Shown here: piece by piece, positions 1 to 12,500 of the stretch | Layout: each line of letters opens with the position of its first letter | How positions within the stretch are numbered: position 1 is the stretch's first letter | Source of the DNA: Anaeramoeba flamelloides | Lineage: Eukaryota; Metamonada; Anaeramoebidae | Assembly (NCBI GenBank): GCA_027625915.1 | Contig: JANTQA010000008.1 | Span: 4,171,001-4,235,000 of the forward strand | Reading direction: 5' to 3' | DNA length: 64,000 bases | Translations under genes and position numbers: made by a program | The notes under the pieces: generated by a model | The model's database searches: none | Seen by the model: only the letters and a program-made list of their open reading frames with translations | What the model was told of the DNA's origin: nothing

Positions 1-1371
1 AGGCAACATTCAAAAATCCACATTCAAAATTTAACTCACTTGAATTTTTTCTAAAAAGTTTAAAAATTAACACAAAAAAAGAAAAAGGTGATTAATCACT
101 ATTAAAAAATCTTATTAATGATAGAATTTCTACAATTATTAAAGTAATCTGGAAAATTCCATTATCAAATTTTTTTTTTTTCATAAATAGAGTGATTTTG
201 AGAGAAAATTTCCATAAAAAATAATAAAATTTCAAAATAAAAGGAAAATTTATGAAAAATTTAATGGATTAATAAGCTGATATATATTTTTTATTAGTAT
301 AAAAAAATTAACCCTTAAAATTGATTTTGATTTTTTTTTAAATAATTACTCATTTCATAAAGGTCAAAAAGATTTAGATAAAAATTATTTTGATTTAAAT
401 ATCTTATAGCTTTTCAAAATTACTTAAATATCAAAATAAAGATTCTAAAGAATTTTTTAAATCTAGTGAAAAATATTTCAAAAAAACGTTAATAATGATA
501 TTTTTGGAAATTAAAATATTTTTAAAAGTTTGAAAAAAGTTTAAATTATTGAAAAGGGAAATTTCCTGTATTGTTGGACAATTTTCAAATAATTTTTATT
601 TTACTATTTTTGCAAAATAGAGAAATTTGGAAAAAAGGGTAAACATGAATTTTTTAAGTTAACAGTAATTGAACCCATAAAATGGCAAAAACCATTCAAA
701 TAGGAAAAATAACTTTTATTATAATTTTTCGATTATTATCAGCCAAATTCAATTTAGTTCCACTTTCAAGACAAAAAATTCAACAAAATTTAACACACAA
801 AACAAAACCTCAAATTAAATTACATTCATTTCCACCTTTCAGATACAAACTTTGAACGAAAATTAAGCTATAAAAAAATCCGAAATTAAAGAACAATATT
901 CAGATCTTGGTAAATTAATTTTTTAAAATAAGAATTCAAAAAATTGTACTTTAATTTAAGATTTTTTTGTGCCATTAATTTCATTGAAAGTGTGTACCTT
1001 AAATTTAAAACTTAATGTAATAAATACAATTTAAATCAACTTTTTATTGTAATATGATTGATTTTGTTTTGGAGATCTTAAAGATAACCAAAAATTTCAA
1101 ACACTTTTAATAATAGATAAATAACATAAAAATAAATATTTAAAAGTGATATAATTAATAAAAAAAAATATTATAGTGTTAAAGCTACCATTTTATTATA
1201 AATTACTTATTTTTCCCCGATAATAATATTTTAATTTAATTTCTAGTAAGATTTCGAATGTAAAAAAAATATTTTACCTTATTTCCCCAATATTATAAAT
1301 TACAAAAATTTTAAATTTTTATTACTGAAAAACCCCTTTATGATTTTTGTCATAATTTTTAAATAAGTTAT
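1..1371. other. Intergenic AT-rich DNA with a MITE
   Basis: No coding region is seen on either strand. The stretch is A/T homopolymer-rich and contains only the foldback MITE at about 745-1019, listed separately. It ends at the first base of the TCGCGA-family transposon. Confidence 0.6.
745..1019. mobile_element. TA-type foldback MITE (family 'CAGTTCCAC'), copy 1
   Basis: A MITE copy occupies about 828-1019, preceded by a second left-arm fragment from about 745, so the locus looks nested or tandem. The arms match the family consensus TACAGTCAGTTCCACTTTTA, followed by a stretch rich in AAGACACAAA. Other copies are at 16276, 44876 and 45637. No coding capacity. Ends are approximate in this copy. 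Confidence 0.6.
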
Positions 1372-2508
1372 TAGAGGTTTTGATGATAACATATATTATC
1401 CTGATATTAACAATAAAATCATGATATTATTAAAAATCGCGATTAGTCCAACTTTATCGCGATATTCAACATTATCGCGATAAAATGAAAAATTATTATT
1501 TTCATTTCATTTTTAAAAAAAATCTCTTGACTTTTACAACACTTTCCCCCTTTAATAAATGTTTGAAAGTGTTTGTAAGAGTTGTGAACTGTCTTCAAGT
1601 GTTTGAAAGTTTTGAAAGACAGAAAACTTTTTTGAAAGGGAATGAGTTTGGTTTGTAGTGGAAACAAAAAATTTATTTCGATTCATTTTTTTTTTAACCA
1701 AAATATAAAATCCCCAACAAATTTTATGATCAAACTAATAATTACCCATTTCAACAATATACTTGAATATAAGATCGATGTGTTTTCAAAAAATGGAGTT
1801 GTTACATTCACAATTTTAAATAGCAAAAAAGAATAATTTTCCTTCTTATTGATGATCGGTCAAACAAAAAACTCTAAGCTTTAATTGTGTTTTCGGTCCA
1901 ATACAGAGATGCTCAAAGAAGAAAAAGAAAAAAACGAAGACAAATCTAAAAAATCTTAATAATTGGTGATCATCTGGCAAGGATGTAGTGAAAGCTTTTA
2001 AAAAGTTTATCAACCCCTTTTAGCTTTTGGAGTATATTGAAAATGTTTTAATCCAAGAACACATTCTTTAAAGAACAGTTAAAGGGTTGGTTGATTTATT
2101 GGCTAATTATTCAAAGCAATTTCCAACACCATGATTAACTGAAAAAATATTTATTTCTCTTTAGTTCTTATTGTTGTTGATCTTAAAGGATCGAAAGGTT
2201 TGTCAACCAAATTAAACGAAAACAAAATAAAACTCTTTGATCTGATACTTGATTGGATCAAGTATCTTTTTTGTTGTTTTTTCAAAGAATAACTTTTTTT
2301 TCCCTCAGCTATTTTTGATCCAAAAAAATTTTTTTGTTTAAATATTTCTAAATTAACCAAAAAACCCATCAACTGTTTTACCGCGATTACTTTTTAATCC
2401 CGATATTTTGGCATTTATCGCGATTTTATAAAATTATCGCGATTTGTTATATTATCGCGATTTTTGTAACTTTATCGTGAATTAAGTATGTTATCATCAA
2501 AACCTCTA
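1372..2508 (-). mobile_element. TCGCGA-family DNA transposon E1 (non-autonomous)
   Basis: This 1.1-kb element is bounded by TA, with TIRs reading GAGGTTTTGATGATAACAT on the left and the exact reverse complement on the right. Directly inside each TIR is an array of ATCGCGAT palindromes about 20 nt apart (three at 1430-1480, several at 2380-2480). The interior lacks a transposase-sized ORF. It carries two short conserved patches shared with the copies at 40.5, 51.5 and 62.2 kb. This copy is inverted relative to the other three. TA duplication and TIR layout suggest a Tc1/mariner-like mobiliser; that assignment is inference. Confidence 0.8.
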
Positions 2509-2713
2509 TTGGTGATATTTAGTATCTGCAAATATTCTGAAGAACCAAAATATTATGATCACGTTATTACTTAGAAAAGAAAAAAAAAATTTTCAGGGAG
2601 ATTAAACTTTTGTTTTACTATTTTTCAAACAAAGAAAAATTATGAAATTGATTTTATTTCTCACATTATAAACAATTTTTAATCTTCTGGGTTTATTTTT
2701 ATTACTTTTACAT

Positions 2714-2939
2714 TAAGTTTAATTTCAAAAATAGGGGCAGATTTTTCATCAGAAAAAAATTAGTTTAATTTTTTTTTTTTTTTGAATAATAAGGTATTTT
2801 ACTAATTTTTGGACAGAAAATAACAAATATAGATTAATAAATAAAAATGTTGTATAACCATTTCATTTTTTGAAAGACAAATGAAAAAAGAAAAAAATAA
2901 TAAAAAAAAAGTTTGCCGCTAATTTTCAAATTTGGCTTA
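2714..2939. mobile_element. MITE family 'AGGGGCA', copy A
   Basis: A 226-bp element with TA at each end and TIRs of the type TAAGCCAAATTTCAAAATTA followed by GGGGCA. An inverted copy lies at 61802-62033, with matching interior including TTTTTCATCAG next to one TIR. It has no coding capacity, so it is a miniature inverted-repeat element. Confidence 0.75.
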
Positions 2940-4308
2940 TAAAAATTTTTTTAGAACCTTAATATTACTCAAAAGATACTTTTCTTTATTGATATAATTT
3001 ATTCGGTTAACCCAAAAAAAAACATTGATTTATTTACAATATTTTAAATATTAATCTTATTTTAATAAAAATAGTATTCATAATTTGATTTTTTCAAATA
3101 ATTCACAAAATTTTCACAATACCATATATTTATTTTGAGAAGAAATTTGATTTTTTTAGGATATCGTTTGATAAAAGATATTTGGGAATTAGTTAATTTT
3201 CTCCTCAAAATTCTAAATCATTTTTTTTTCTGCCAAAAATGATTTAAATTGTTATAAAGATCCTTGTGAGTAATATCAAACAATTTATTAAAAAAATTTC
3301 TATCAAATAGGAAAATTTTTTGTTATTTTTTTTTTTTTTTATTTTTTAAAAAGCACAAAACAACTTTTTTTAAAACTTTAAAAGACAAAAACAATTTAAT
3401 TAACGAATCCCAATTTCATAGATAAATTTTTGTTAAAATTCTATCAAAATTTCGATTTATTTAATCACCCATACCACTATTAATTTTATTTGATGAGATT
3501 TGAATTGAAATATTAATTATGAAAAAGAATAAAATAAAATAAAAAATTATCCTTTCAATATATTTTTTTTCCAACAAAAAACGAAAATATTGTTTCATCG
3601 TTTTCAAGAATATAACTTAATTATGAATAATAATAATAGGTCACCTTTTTATCTTTTTATATTGGAAAAATGGGATTTTTTAATTACAAAAAAACCACTC
3701 CTAATAGATAAATTAATATGATAATTCTCAATCTTTCATTTTATAAAAAAAAAAAACCAAAAATTCAGATCTTAACAAGATTTCATTTTATTTTTAAAAA
3801 ATTATTACTCACTTTAACTTTTTTTCTTTTCTATCACCCCTCATATATTCCAATAACTTTTTAAAAATTTAATTACTAACATTCCTATTGTAACAAAAAA
3901 AATCACCATTAGTACGATCTATTCATTTTAATATTATTACATTCAATATATGAAAATATTAGAACTACAACAATGGTGATCTCATTATTTTATTTTTATA
4001 GTAACTGTTTCAAGATAAATTATTCCAAAGATCCTATGATTTCTCTTTACTTAGAACCAATTAAGTTTACTGGGCTAATTTCTTATACTAACAGTTTTTA
4101 TTCTCAGTTTGAAATTAAATTATATTGTATTATATCCTATTTTATTAGTAACTGATATTTTTTAAATTTTTCAAAAAAACATAATTAATAATAAAAAAAT
4201 GAAAAAATAAAATTCAAATTTTTTTTTTTTTGAGAAAGGAAAATGTTTTGTACTTTTATAAGAATAGAATTAAGATATGTGTATATTTATAATTATAATA
4301 TCATATTT

Positions 4309-4312
<4 letters not shown>

Positions 4313-4341
<29 letters not shown>
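4313..4341. repeat. (AT)n microsatellite
   Basis: An uninterrupted alternating AT run lies downstream of the PSMB3 stop codon. A similar run lies at about 14763-14790. Confidence 0.9.
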
Positions 4342-4347
<6 letters not shown>

Positions 4348-4417
4348 CTGATTCAATTTGAAAGTTATATAAAAAATTATGATTTATCGTCAAATTTGTG
4401 ATAAACAAGAAATTTTT

Positions 4418-5034
4418 TTAATCTTTTCTAGTTCTTAAACGTTTTGTTGTGATCCCATCTTTTGTTAAAACATGCACAACTGATCCCCAACCAGATAAGG
4501 CGTCTCTGTCTACTGCTGCGAGTAAACATTGAGAAATTACTTCGAAAAGCTCGTCTGGCTCCATATTTTCTTTGTAAAAGGTTTCGCAAACACCCATTAA
4601 TGACTCCTCCCCTGTTCCTGCAACGACAAAGCTTTTTGGGAACTCCATTGCTCCGATCAAGTCTGTTGCACACAAAAAGGGTGTGTAATCCTCTCCTTCA
4701 AGACCAGCAATAATTGGTGTGATAAAATATGGGCCAAACCTTTTGGAATATAAGGTTTGTGCAACGTTATGAGCAAAGGTTTTTGGTGAAATTTCTCGTT
4801 CTTCTTCTAAATTATACAGATTCATTTGAAATTTGAATGACTCCCTTAAGGTTAAAATATCTGTATTTAACCCAGTCATCCCAAAAAGCGTACGGTTGTT
4901 AATTTTGAAAATTCGATTCGAGTCGAGTGCTACTGTTTGATTCCTGACACCAAACCTCGTGTCGCCTGCAATCGCAACACAGTTTTTTCCTGCCATTGCT
5001 ACAATAGTGGATCCATTATATTGGAAAATACTCA
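4418..5034 (-). CDS. PSMB3: Proteasome subunit beta type-3
   Basis: Structural, non-catalytic beta-3 subunit of the 20S proteasome core, which degrades ubiquitinated proteins in cytosol and nucleus. The 205-residue product equals the family's usual length. It keeps the beta-3 signature: start SIFQYNG, then GKNCVAIAGDTRFG, KRFGPYFITPIIAGL, DLIGA and AAVDRDALSGWGSVVH. Like other beta-3 subunits it has no propeptide and no catalytic N-terminal Thr. The uninterrupted frame begins at 5035 with GTG, not ATG, and no in-frame ATG lies between it and an upstream stop. The likely explanation is an intron splitting the start codon: donor GTATAC after A5263, acceptor AG at 5036-5035, giving A|TG AGT. That intron (5262-5035) is inferred. 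Third codon positions are more GC-rich than the flanks, as expected for a well-expressed gene. Confidence 0.93.
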
Positions 5035-5262
5035 CTTTGGTTCGTTTACAACAAGATAGGTTTTTGATCCAATTTGGGAGATCATTGGTTTTTGTTTTTT
5101 TTTAATTGGTTTTTGTTTTTTTGTTTTTAGTTTTTGGTGTTTTGTTTTTTGTTTGTTGTTTTTTAGTTTTTTTCATGTCAAAATAAAAAAAGGAAAAAAA
5201 AGTGAAGAAAAAAGAAGTAAATTCTAAAATGTAGAGTGAAGAAGTAAAAAATTAGAGTATAC
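5035..5262 (-). other. PSMB3: Inferred intron splitting the PSMB3 start codon
   Basis: On the minus strand a GTATAC donor follows ...CCTAAA, and a CCAAAG acceptor directly precedes TGAGTATTTTCC. Splicing joins A to TG and creates ATG exactly where the family starts (Met-Ser-Ile). The AG is seen directly; the use of this donor is inference. Confidence 0.45.
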
Positions 5263-5263
5263 T

Positions 5264-8043
5264 TTAGGTTGGTGTTTAGTTACTTTATTTAAAGCTAAAT
5301 TCAAATTATTAAAAGTTTAAAAAAATGAATTTTTACACTTCACAACATTAATCTCAAAAATATTTAAATCAAAATAACTTTTCATTTAATTCTCATTTTT
5401 GAATACCTTTAATCCAATAGCTCAATTTTTTGTGAATTGATTTTTATAATTTGAAAGAATAAAAGATTTAGTTGAACCAATTTTTCTATTTCTCTTTATT
5501 TATTGTTTTCTGATATTTTTGATTGAATACTTTAAAGATACAGATTTTTCAATCTGAGACTGGAACTATTTTTTGAGTTTAATATGTAATACACCACCAA
5601 TTATTACTGTTTTAAGGAAGGAAGTGAAATTTGAATTTTTATAAAATTGTTAATTATTAGATCATTACTGAAAAATAATTTTTTAAGTGTCACGAGATAT
5701 TGATACTTTGAAACCAAAACAACCACTCGCTGCTCTATTTGTGAATACAAATGCAAACCAAATTAAATAAGAGTTGAATCTTTAATTTTTTAAATTTTTT
5801 TTGATTAAATTTTTGGTTTGAATTAGAAATGATGTTTTGAATTGAGAAATGAGTTAAAGTGATTGAGTGAAATTATTTAAAGAACAAATCAAAAAAAAAG
5901 ACTGGGTAAGATGTGTATTTTATCCAGGCCTTTTCTTTTTGAATTCTAAACAAGAAAAATACCTTTCCAAATATATTTGTTGAAATCAAGAATTAAATAA
6001 AAAATTTCTACCGTAGTCATTTTTCTGAATGTTTTTCTTCTTTATCTTCTTAATTTATATGAAATGAGTATCAATAAACGATTGAATTGAATTTCTCACA
6101 TCCGTTACTATTTTAGTATTTTAAGAAAAACTTGTTTTAAAAATTTATTTTAAGGAGTGTAATTAAGGTTCAAAATAATTTTCTGAAATGTAGAAAACAA
6201 AAATTGTAATTTTTCTGGGTGCTTAATAACTATCAAAAACTAACCAACAAGTAAAGAGTGATCTATATTAAAAAATCAACAATCAAAAAAGAGGTAATTT
6301 TTAGTAAAAAGTGCCAAAGAGCGTCATTCAATTACCAATTAGAATGGTTAGAATATATAATTTTGAATACAACTGTGTTAGTTTTGAAGTGTCGATATTT
6401 GGCGCTTTTTTGAGATCTAGAAGATTTTTTTTTTCTTTTTTTTCATTTTTCAAATGAGTTATTTTTATCTCAAGAAAGTTAAAAATTCCTCCCTGTCAAA
6501 TTTAGAGGGTTATAAAATAACCACAAATTATAATAAATCGAATTAAATCGATTTTGTAGTTAAAGAAAACTATTTTTTTTAAATTGAAGAAATTTATGAA
6601 CTTTGGAAATTTAAAATAAGAAAGGAATAAATTTTTTTTAAATTTGATTTTTTAAATTGAAGAAATTTAATCCTTTATGAAATTTAAGGCGAGAAACATT
6701 TAATTTTTTTTTATATAATCAGATTTTTACGGAATTGAGAAATTTTTAAAACTTTTTTTTAAATTTGAATTACAAACAACATGATCCTCTCAATTTTTTT
6801 TTTTCAAAAAAAAGAGTTGACCAAATCATAAATAGATTTCTAAATCAAAATATGAAAACAAATTTCAAAAAGTAAGGACAATTACCTATGTAAATATAAA
6901 AAAACTATTACTGTTAAGGACTTGTTTTTTAGGTGAAAAAGGTGGAATAATGTATAAAATCACCCTTGAAAGAGTTATATAATCAATGTAATATTTGTCC
7001 ATGGGGAATTTATTTTAGAAAAAATGTGAAATTTTCAACAATTTTCACAATTTTTAAATTGCTAGACGATGATAAAATTTTGATTTTAATATTTTAGAAT
7101 TTCAATTTCAACTTTCTGGAACTCATAATCTATTCTTGGGCTGTTCTACATATGTTTTAAATTTGCTTTTACAAGTTCGAAATGTTCTCAAATTTGAAAT
7201 GCACTTGAAAATCCTCAAAAGCCATTTTTTGCAATTATTTTTTTGGTTATTTTCAATTTTCCTTTTTATTGAAAAAGAAAAAAAAATAGCCAGTGTGAAA
7301 AGATAAGGGGTAACAATTTTTTTTTTGTTTTTTTTTGTACAATTTCTTCAGATTGACAATTCTTTTTGAGAAGCGAAAGTGAAATAACAAAATTATAAAA
7401 ACCCCCTCAAGGATGGAAAAGTAGTTCTTAAGGGAGTATCCAGGATAAAGAAAAAATTTCCACTTTTTGACAATTCTGGAAAAGATCAGAAAATAACTTT
7501 TTTTACTTTGGTTTTACCTCATTGATTTTTATTATTTAAAGTACTTCATTCATTAGATTTTTTAATTTCTTTTTTCAAATTCTCAAAGAAATTGCCACAT
7601 ATAATGTTGATTTGAATTGCTTAAATTAGTGTTTTGAATGTTGAATGATTTATCTTTAAACTTTCTCTCAACATTCTATTGTGGTATTTAATTTTTTCAT
7701 TTTTTATTTTTCATCATTTTTGAATTTTTTTAATCATAAAAACATAAACAATTAGAAAAATTTTTTTATCAGTAACATTTGAGATTAATGGAAATTGTTT
7801 AAAATGAATAACGATATTACAATCGAGAGAATCATATAAGGAAACATAAATGTGACTTAAATAGCTAAAAGAATTCCAAAAAAAATAATAATTATCCCAA
7901 AAGATTACATGTTAGGATTTTAAATCGTTGGATTTGGTGGGATTGGAGAAATGTATATGATTATATGTTATCCAAGTGTAAACCACAAAACAGCTCTAAG
8001 TTTTATTCTAAGAATCTGAAATTATCTTTTCCCAAAAAAAAAC
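5264..8043. other. Intergenic AT-rich DNA, no supported gene
   Basis: Nothing of gene size is supported. A short foldback with arms like AAAAAGTGCCAAAGAGCG sits near 6306-6415; its right arm is related, inverted, to sequence at about 44070-44145. A 24-codon frame at about 5688-5771 looks protein-like but has no partner exon that I can phase. Confidence 0.45.
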
Positions 8044-8595
8044 TATATCTCATTCCAAAAATTTGGACACACCTAAAATCGAAAATAGGATAACAAAAAC
8101 TCAATTTATTATATTTTTTTCAAAATTAATATAAAAGTACATTTAATTAACATAGTATTAATGCTTTTATAAGTAATCATTTTCATCCAAATAAAAGAAA
8201 ATAATATAAAACGAAAAAAAATCAAAACAAGTGTGTCCAAAATAAGCAAACGGGCTGAAATGAAAGAGTTTGAACAAAAAATGTATTGATAGATTTGTTG
8301 AAATTACACCAACAATTGTAGATCGATCAAATGATAAGATAACATCAACCAATTGTATGTTATTTTTCAATTTAAGAAACTCAACAGTAAGATTCTATCA
8401 ATCATCAATTAAAAAATTTTCAGATCTAACGAAACAGATTTAGTAACTGGAAAGAAGAAAATGAAAACAAAAACAAAAACGATAAAAAATGAAATAGTTT
8501 GTTAGAATAAAATTACTTCATAATTGGATGTAAATCATGTTATTTTTATTCTTTCAACTTTTTAAACTGTGTCCAAATTTTTGGAATTTAGTTTA
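8044..8595. mobile_element. MITE family 'TTTGGACACA', copy 1
   Basis: A 552-bp element with TIRs centred on ATTCCAAAAATTTGGACACA, bounded by TA. A second copy in the same orientation lies at 60643-61178, with colinear interior similarity (for example CTTTCAAC and GTAACTGGAAA blocks). No ORF is shared between the copies. TIR and TA pattern suggest a Tc1/mariner-related mobiliser. Confidence 0.75.
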
Positions 8596-9515
8596 TAATA
8601 TCATATATAAAAAAAATAAAAATCCAAAACTATTTTATCAATATAATCTCTTTTTTTTTATTGTTTAACATTACGAAAAAAAAAAATATCAAATAATTTT
8701 TTTAAAAAATTTTTTCGAGAAACTACGATCACACGCCACTAAAATAAAATATTCTTATCTCATCTCTCTTAAAATTTTATCATGTCTTCTGGTGTAGCTA
8801 CTCCCTTAAAATCAAAATGCACAAATTACAATAATATCTCTAACTTCAATAAAGGAACATATATGTATCTCTCGGAATAACATTGGCAATTGATTTAATA
8901 AATACTCACTTTTGTTTAACTAATTATTTGTAAAATATTTTGTAGATCTGAAATAAAAATTTTCGTTTTTTGATTGATAAATAAAAGTATTTGATAAAAA
9001 ATCAAAAAATAGTTACCATCTGAAAAGTGAAAGAGTAGGAATTAGTTGTAATTTGGTTTGCAGAAAAATGATTTTGGCAAAATTAACTTTTGAAAAAAAA
9101 AAGTTCAAAAACGAAAAAAAAATTTTCCAATTATCTTCACTTTTTGAGTAAAATTATTTGAGCAAATTTATTTTAATAAGTGGACGGAAAATTATAAAAG
9201 TAAGTTCGAGCATACTTTTAAACTCAAAGTCTGTTTCATTGTGGAAAATTTTACAAAAAAAAATTACAGTAAAATTCTTAATTCTTATAAAATTAGAAAA
9301 AACCACTGAAATATGGTGTGTGAAGTGGGTACATAACTTCAAGATAAGAAAAAGATATAAAGTTCATTTTTCTCTTTTGTTTTTTCTACAAATATTCTTT
9401 TTTTTTAACTTTTCTTATTAATTATTCTTTTTCACTTTCTTTACTTGCAAAGAGAATTTTGGTTTACATTCAATTTTTCAAATAAATCCACTGCACAAAC
9501 ACAGACACACAATCA
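8596..9515. other. 5' flank of the SH3 adaptor gene
   Basis: AT-rich DNA without a supported gene. The last 100 bases become CA-rich (AAACACAGACACACAATCA) directly before the ATG at 9516, consistent with a short 5' UTR. I see no clear TATA or initiator motif above the background. Confidence 0.4.
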
Positions 9516-12500
9516 ATGATGGAATATGAAGAAGATGAATACACCATTTTTATAGAGGATCACGAAGGGGATCCAAAATGCTATGGCCTCCAGCCGTACA
9601 CCAAACAGAAAAATACTGAATTGTCCTTTGATGAGGGAGAATTGATTTTTATAACAGGAAAAAACGAAAGCGGGTGGTGGCAAGGAGAAACCGTCAACGA
9701 CTTTGGAATCTTTCATGTGTCAATGGTTAAATTGGCTGAAGAGGAAGAAAGTACCACAAATCTGGACTATCTTTCTGACATTTCGGGAATCAATTTCACA
9801 AAAGAAAATGTTGTCCCTATCAATCTTCCAAATAAGAACAACAACAATAACAAAAACAAAAACAACGGGTTCACAGAAATTAAGAGTGTTGAAGAAAATA
9901 TGAAGGCCAAGAAACCAAAAAAAGAAAGAGTGGAGGTTCTAGAGAAAATGGAAGACGAATATCTTGGTGACGAAGATTATGATCATGAGGGAGATCAAAG
10001 GGCACGGGCATTGTGTGACTATTATGGAGAGAAGGAAAATGACATTTTTTTCAAGAAAGGTGAAATTATATATGTTTATGGAAACTCTGGAGAAGGGAAA
10101 GTCCAAGCAGAAAATTCCCAAAAATTCTTTGGAGATGTTCCTGTTTCCTTCCTTGAATTTGTTGATGATAATGGAAGCGTTACGGAGAACCCTTTTGAGG
10201 AACAAAAGCCGATTATAGACTTTTCTGAAGAAGTCTCAATGGGGTACATCCCAGTGAGAAGAGACCTCTCAAAAAGACAAGACATTATTTCAAATTCCAA
10301 TGTAAATAATTACCAAGATAGCCAACAACAAGTAGAAGAAGAATATCCATACGATCCAGACGAAGACCATGAAGACGATATCAAGGCTATTGCATTATGT
10401 GATTATACTGCAAAAAAGCAAGGCGAATTGTCTTTTAAAAAAGGACAAATTATTTACATCACAGGCACAAACGAATCAGGTTGGTGGCAGGGCGAAACCC
10501 GTGATTTTTATATTGGGAATTTAGATTCTACAATGATCGAAATAATTGATCAAGAAAATGAAAAAGAAAATTCTTTATCTGAAATTTCAGGGATTGAAAA
10601 AACTTTTGGTTTATCTGACAAAAAAAATGAAAATGAATTTAAGGAAAATGAATATAATGAGTACAATGAAAATAATGAGCAAAATGAATATAATGAAAAT
10701 GAAAATCATGAAAACGAATTTGATGAAAATGAATACAATGAAAATGAATATAATGAAAATGGATCCTATGAGTATAATGAAGAAAACGAATTTAATGAAA
10801 ATGAAAATCATGAAAATGAATTTAATGAAACTGAATACAATGAAAATGAATATAATGAAAATGGGTTCAAGGAGTATAATGAAGAAAAAGAATTTAATGA
10901 AAATGATTATAATGAAAATAAATTTAATGAAAATGAATATAATGAAGAAAACGAATATAATGGAAATGTTAAAAATGAAAATGAATCGAACGGAGAAAAG
11001 GAACAGAAAGAAAATATTGAGAATGAAAATGAAAACCAGCAAGGGTCAAATAATCAAAATAATAACAATGACGAAAAGGAAAATGGAGGTTTTCTCCCAC
11101 CAAAATTACCGAAAAGAAATAATATTAATGGATCAGATAAAGACGAAAATTCATCAACCGTGAAAAGAACTAACACCCCAACTCTACTCTTAAGAAAAAC
11201 AAGAAATTTTAAAACAAATAATAATAATTCGACTACTTTTGGGAATATAAATAATTTGAATTCAAAAATGCTACCAAAAATACCACAACGTGGAGGGTGG
11301 TCACAAAAAAAGACAGTAAATCAGAAAATAAATAATATTATATCAGAAAATAAAAATAAAAATGAAAATGAATCTTTTGAAACACAAACAAATCCATGGA
11401 GAGATCCTTTAAGAAAAACCAAGATCACTCCAAAAACAAATGACAAACTGAAAACAAACAATTCACCAAATATACCCAACAAAGATATTGAAAAAGTTAA
11501 CAAAAAAAACCAAAAATTCCAAAACAATCAAAAATCAACACAACCAATATCTTCTCGCGGAAGAGGGGTTCAAAAAGGGTGGATTTCTAAAACACCAACA
11601 AAAACAAAACCCAGCACACCAAATTCTTCAAAAATGCAACCAAAAACATATAATTTTCGGGGAGGATGGCCACAAAAAAATAAATTGAATAACAAAATTA
11701 CCAATGTAAAACATGAAAATGAAAATAAAAACGAAAAAGGATTTTCTGAAACACAAACAAATCCATGGAGAAATACTTTAAGAAAAACCAAGATCACTCC
11801 AAAAATATATACCACACCAAAAACAAATATTCAACCAAAAACAAACATCCAACCAAAACCCAATCACACTCAGAATACAAAATACACATCAAAATACAAT
11901 AACACGCACAATGCAAATAATCAGCCAAAATCGAATAATTCATCAAATATACCAAATCGTGATCATGGAAAAGGTAAAATAAAAAACCAAAATTTTCAAA
12001 AAAATCAAAAATCAGCCCAATCAATATCTTCTCGTGGTTGTCTTACACGGAGTAACACCATAAATAACAAAAATTCTCTTATAAATAATAATAAACCTAA
12101 TAAGGAAAATGAATCTTCTGAAGCAAAAATAAATCCATGGAGAAATACTTTAAGAAAAACCAAAATCACTCCAAAAACAAATGACAAACTGAAAACAAAC
12201 AATTCACCAAAGATACCCAAGCATGATATTGAAAAAGTTAGTAAAAAAAACCAAAAATTTCAAAAAAATCAAAAATCAACACAACCAATATCTTCTCGCG
12301 GAAGAGGGGTTCAAAAAGGGTGGATTTCTAAAACACCAACAAAAACAAAAACCACAACACCAAGTTCTTCAAAAATACAACCAAAAATACCTAATCATGA
12401 TCTTGGAAAAGGTAAAACAAAAAACCAAAATTTTCCAACAAATCAAAAATCAACACAACCAATATCTTCTCGTGGGGGATGGCCACAAAGAAAGAACTTG

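Larger units (their letters stand above)
2509..4417. other. Intergenic AT-rich DNA with one MITE
   Basis: Apart from the MITE at 2714-2939, I see homopolymer-rich DNA and no convincing gene. A 60-codon frame at 3973-4155 has no family resemblance and composition like its surroundings. An (AT)n run lies at about 4313-4341, just beyond the 3' end of the proteasome gene. Confidence 0.5.

Noticed and set aside
1430-1490. Regularly spaced ATCGCGAT palindromes considered as a CRISPR-like or origin-like array
   Set aside because: They recur just inside the TIRs of every copy of one transposon family, so they belong to that element.
5688-5771. Short protein-like frame containing DTLKPKQPLAALFVNTN
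   Set aside because: A good acceptor precedes it, but no upstream exon could be found in matching phase; too short to support as a gene.
10611-11042. 143-codon reverse-strand frame rich in Ile and Phe
   Set aside because: It is a shadow of the Asn/Glu repeat on the forward strand.
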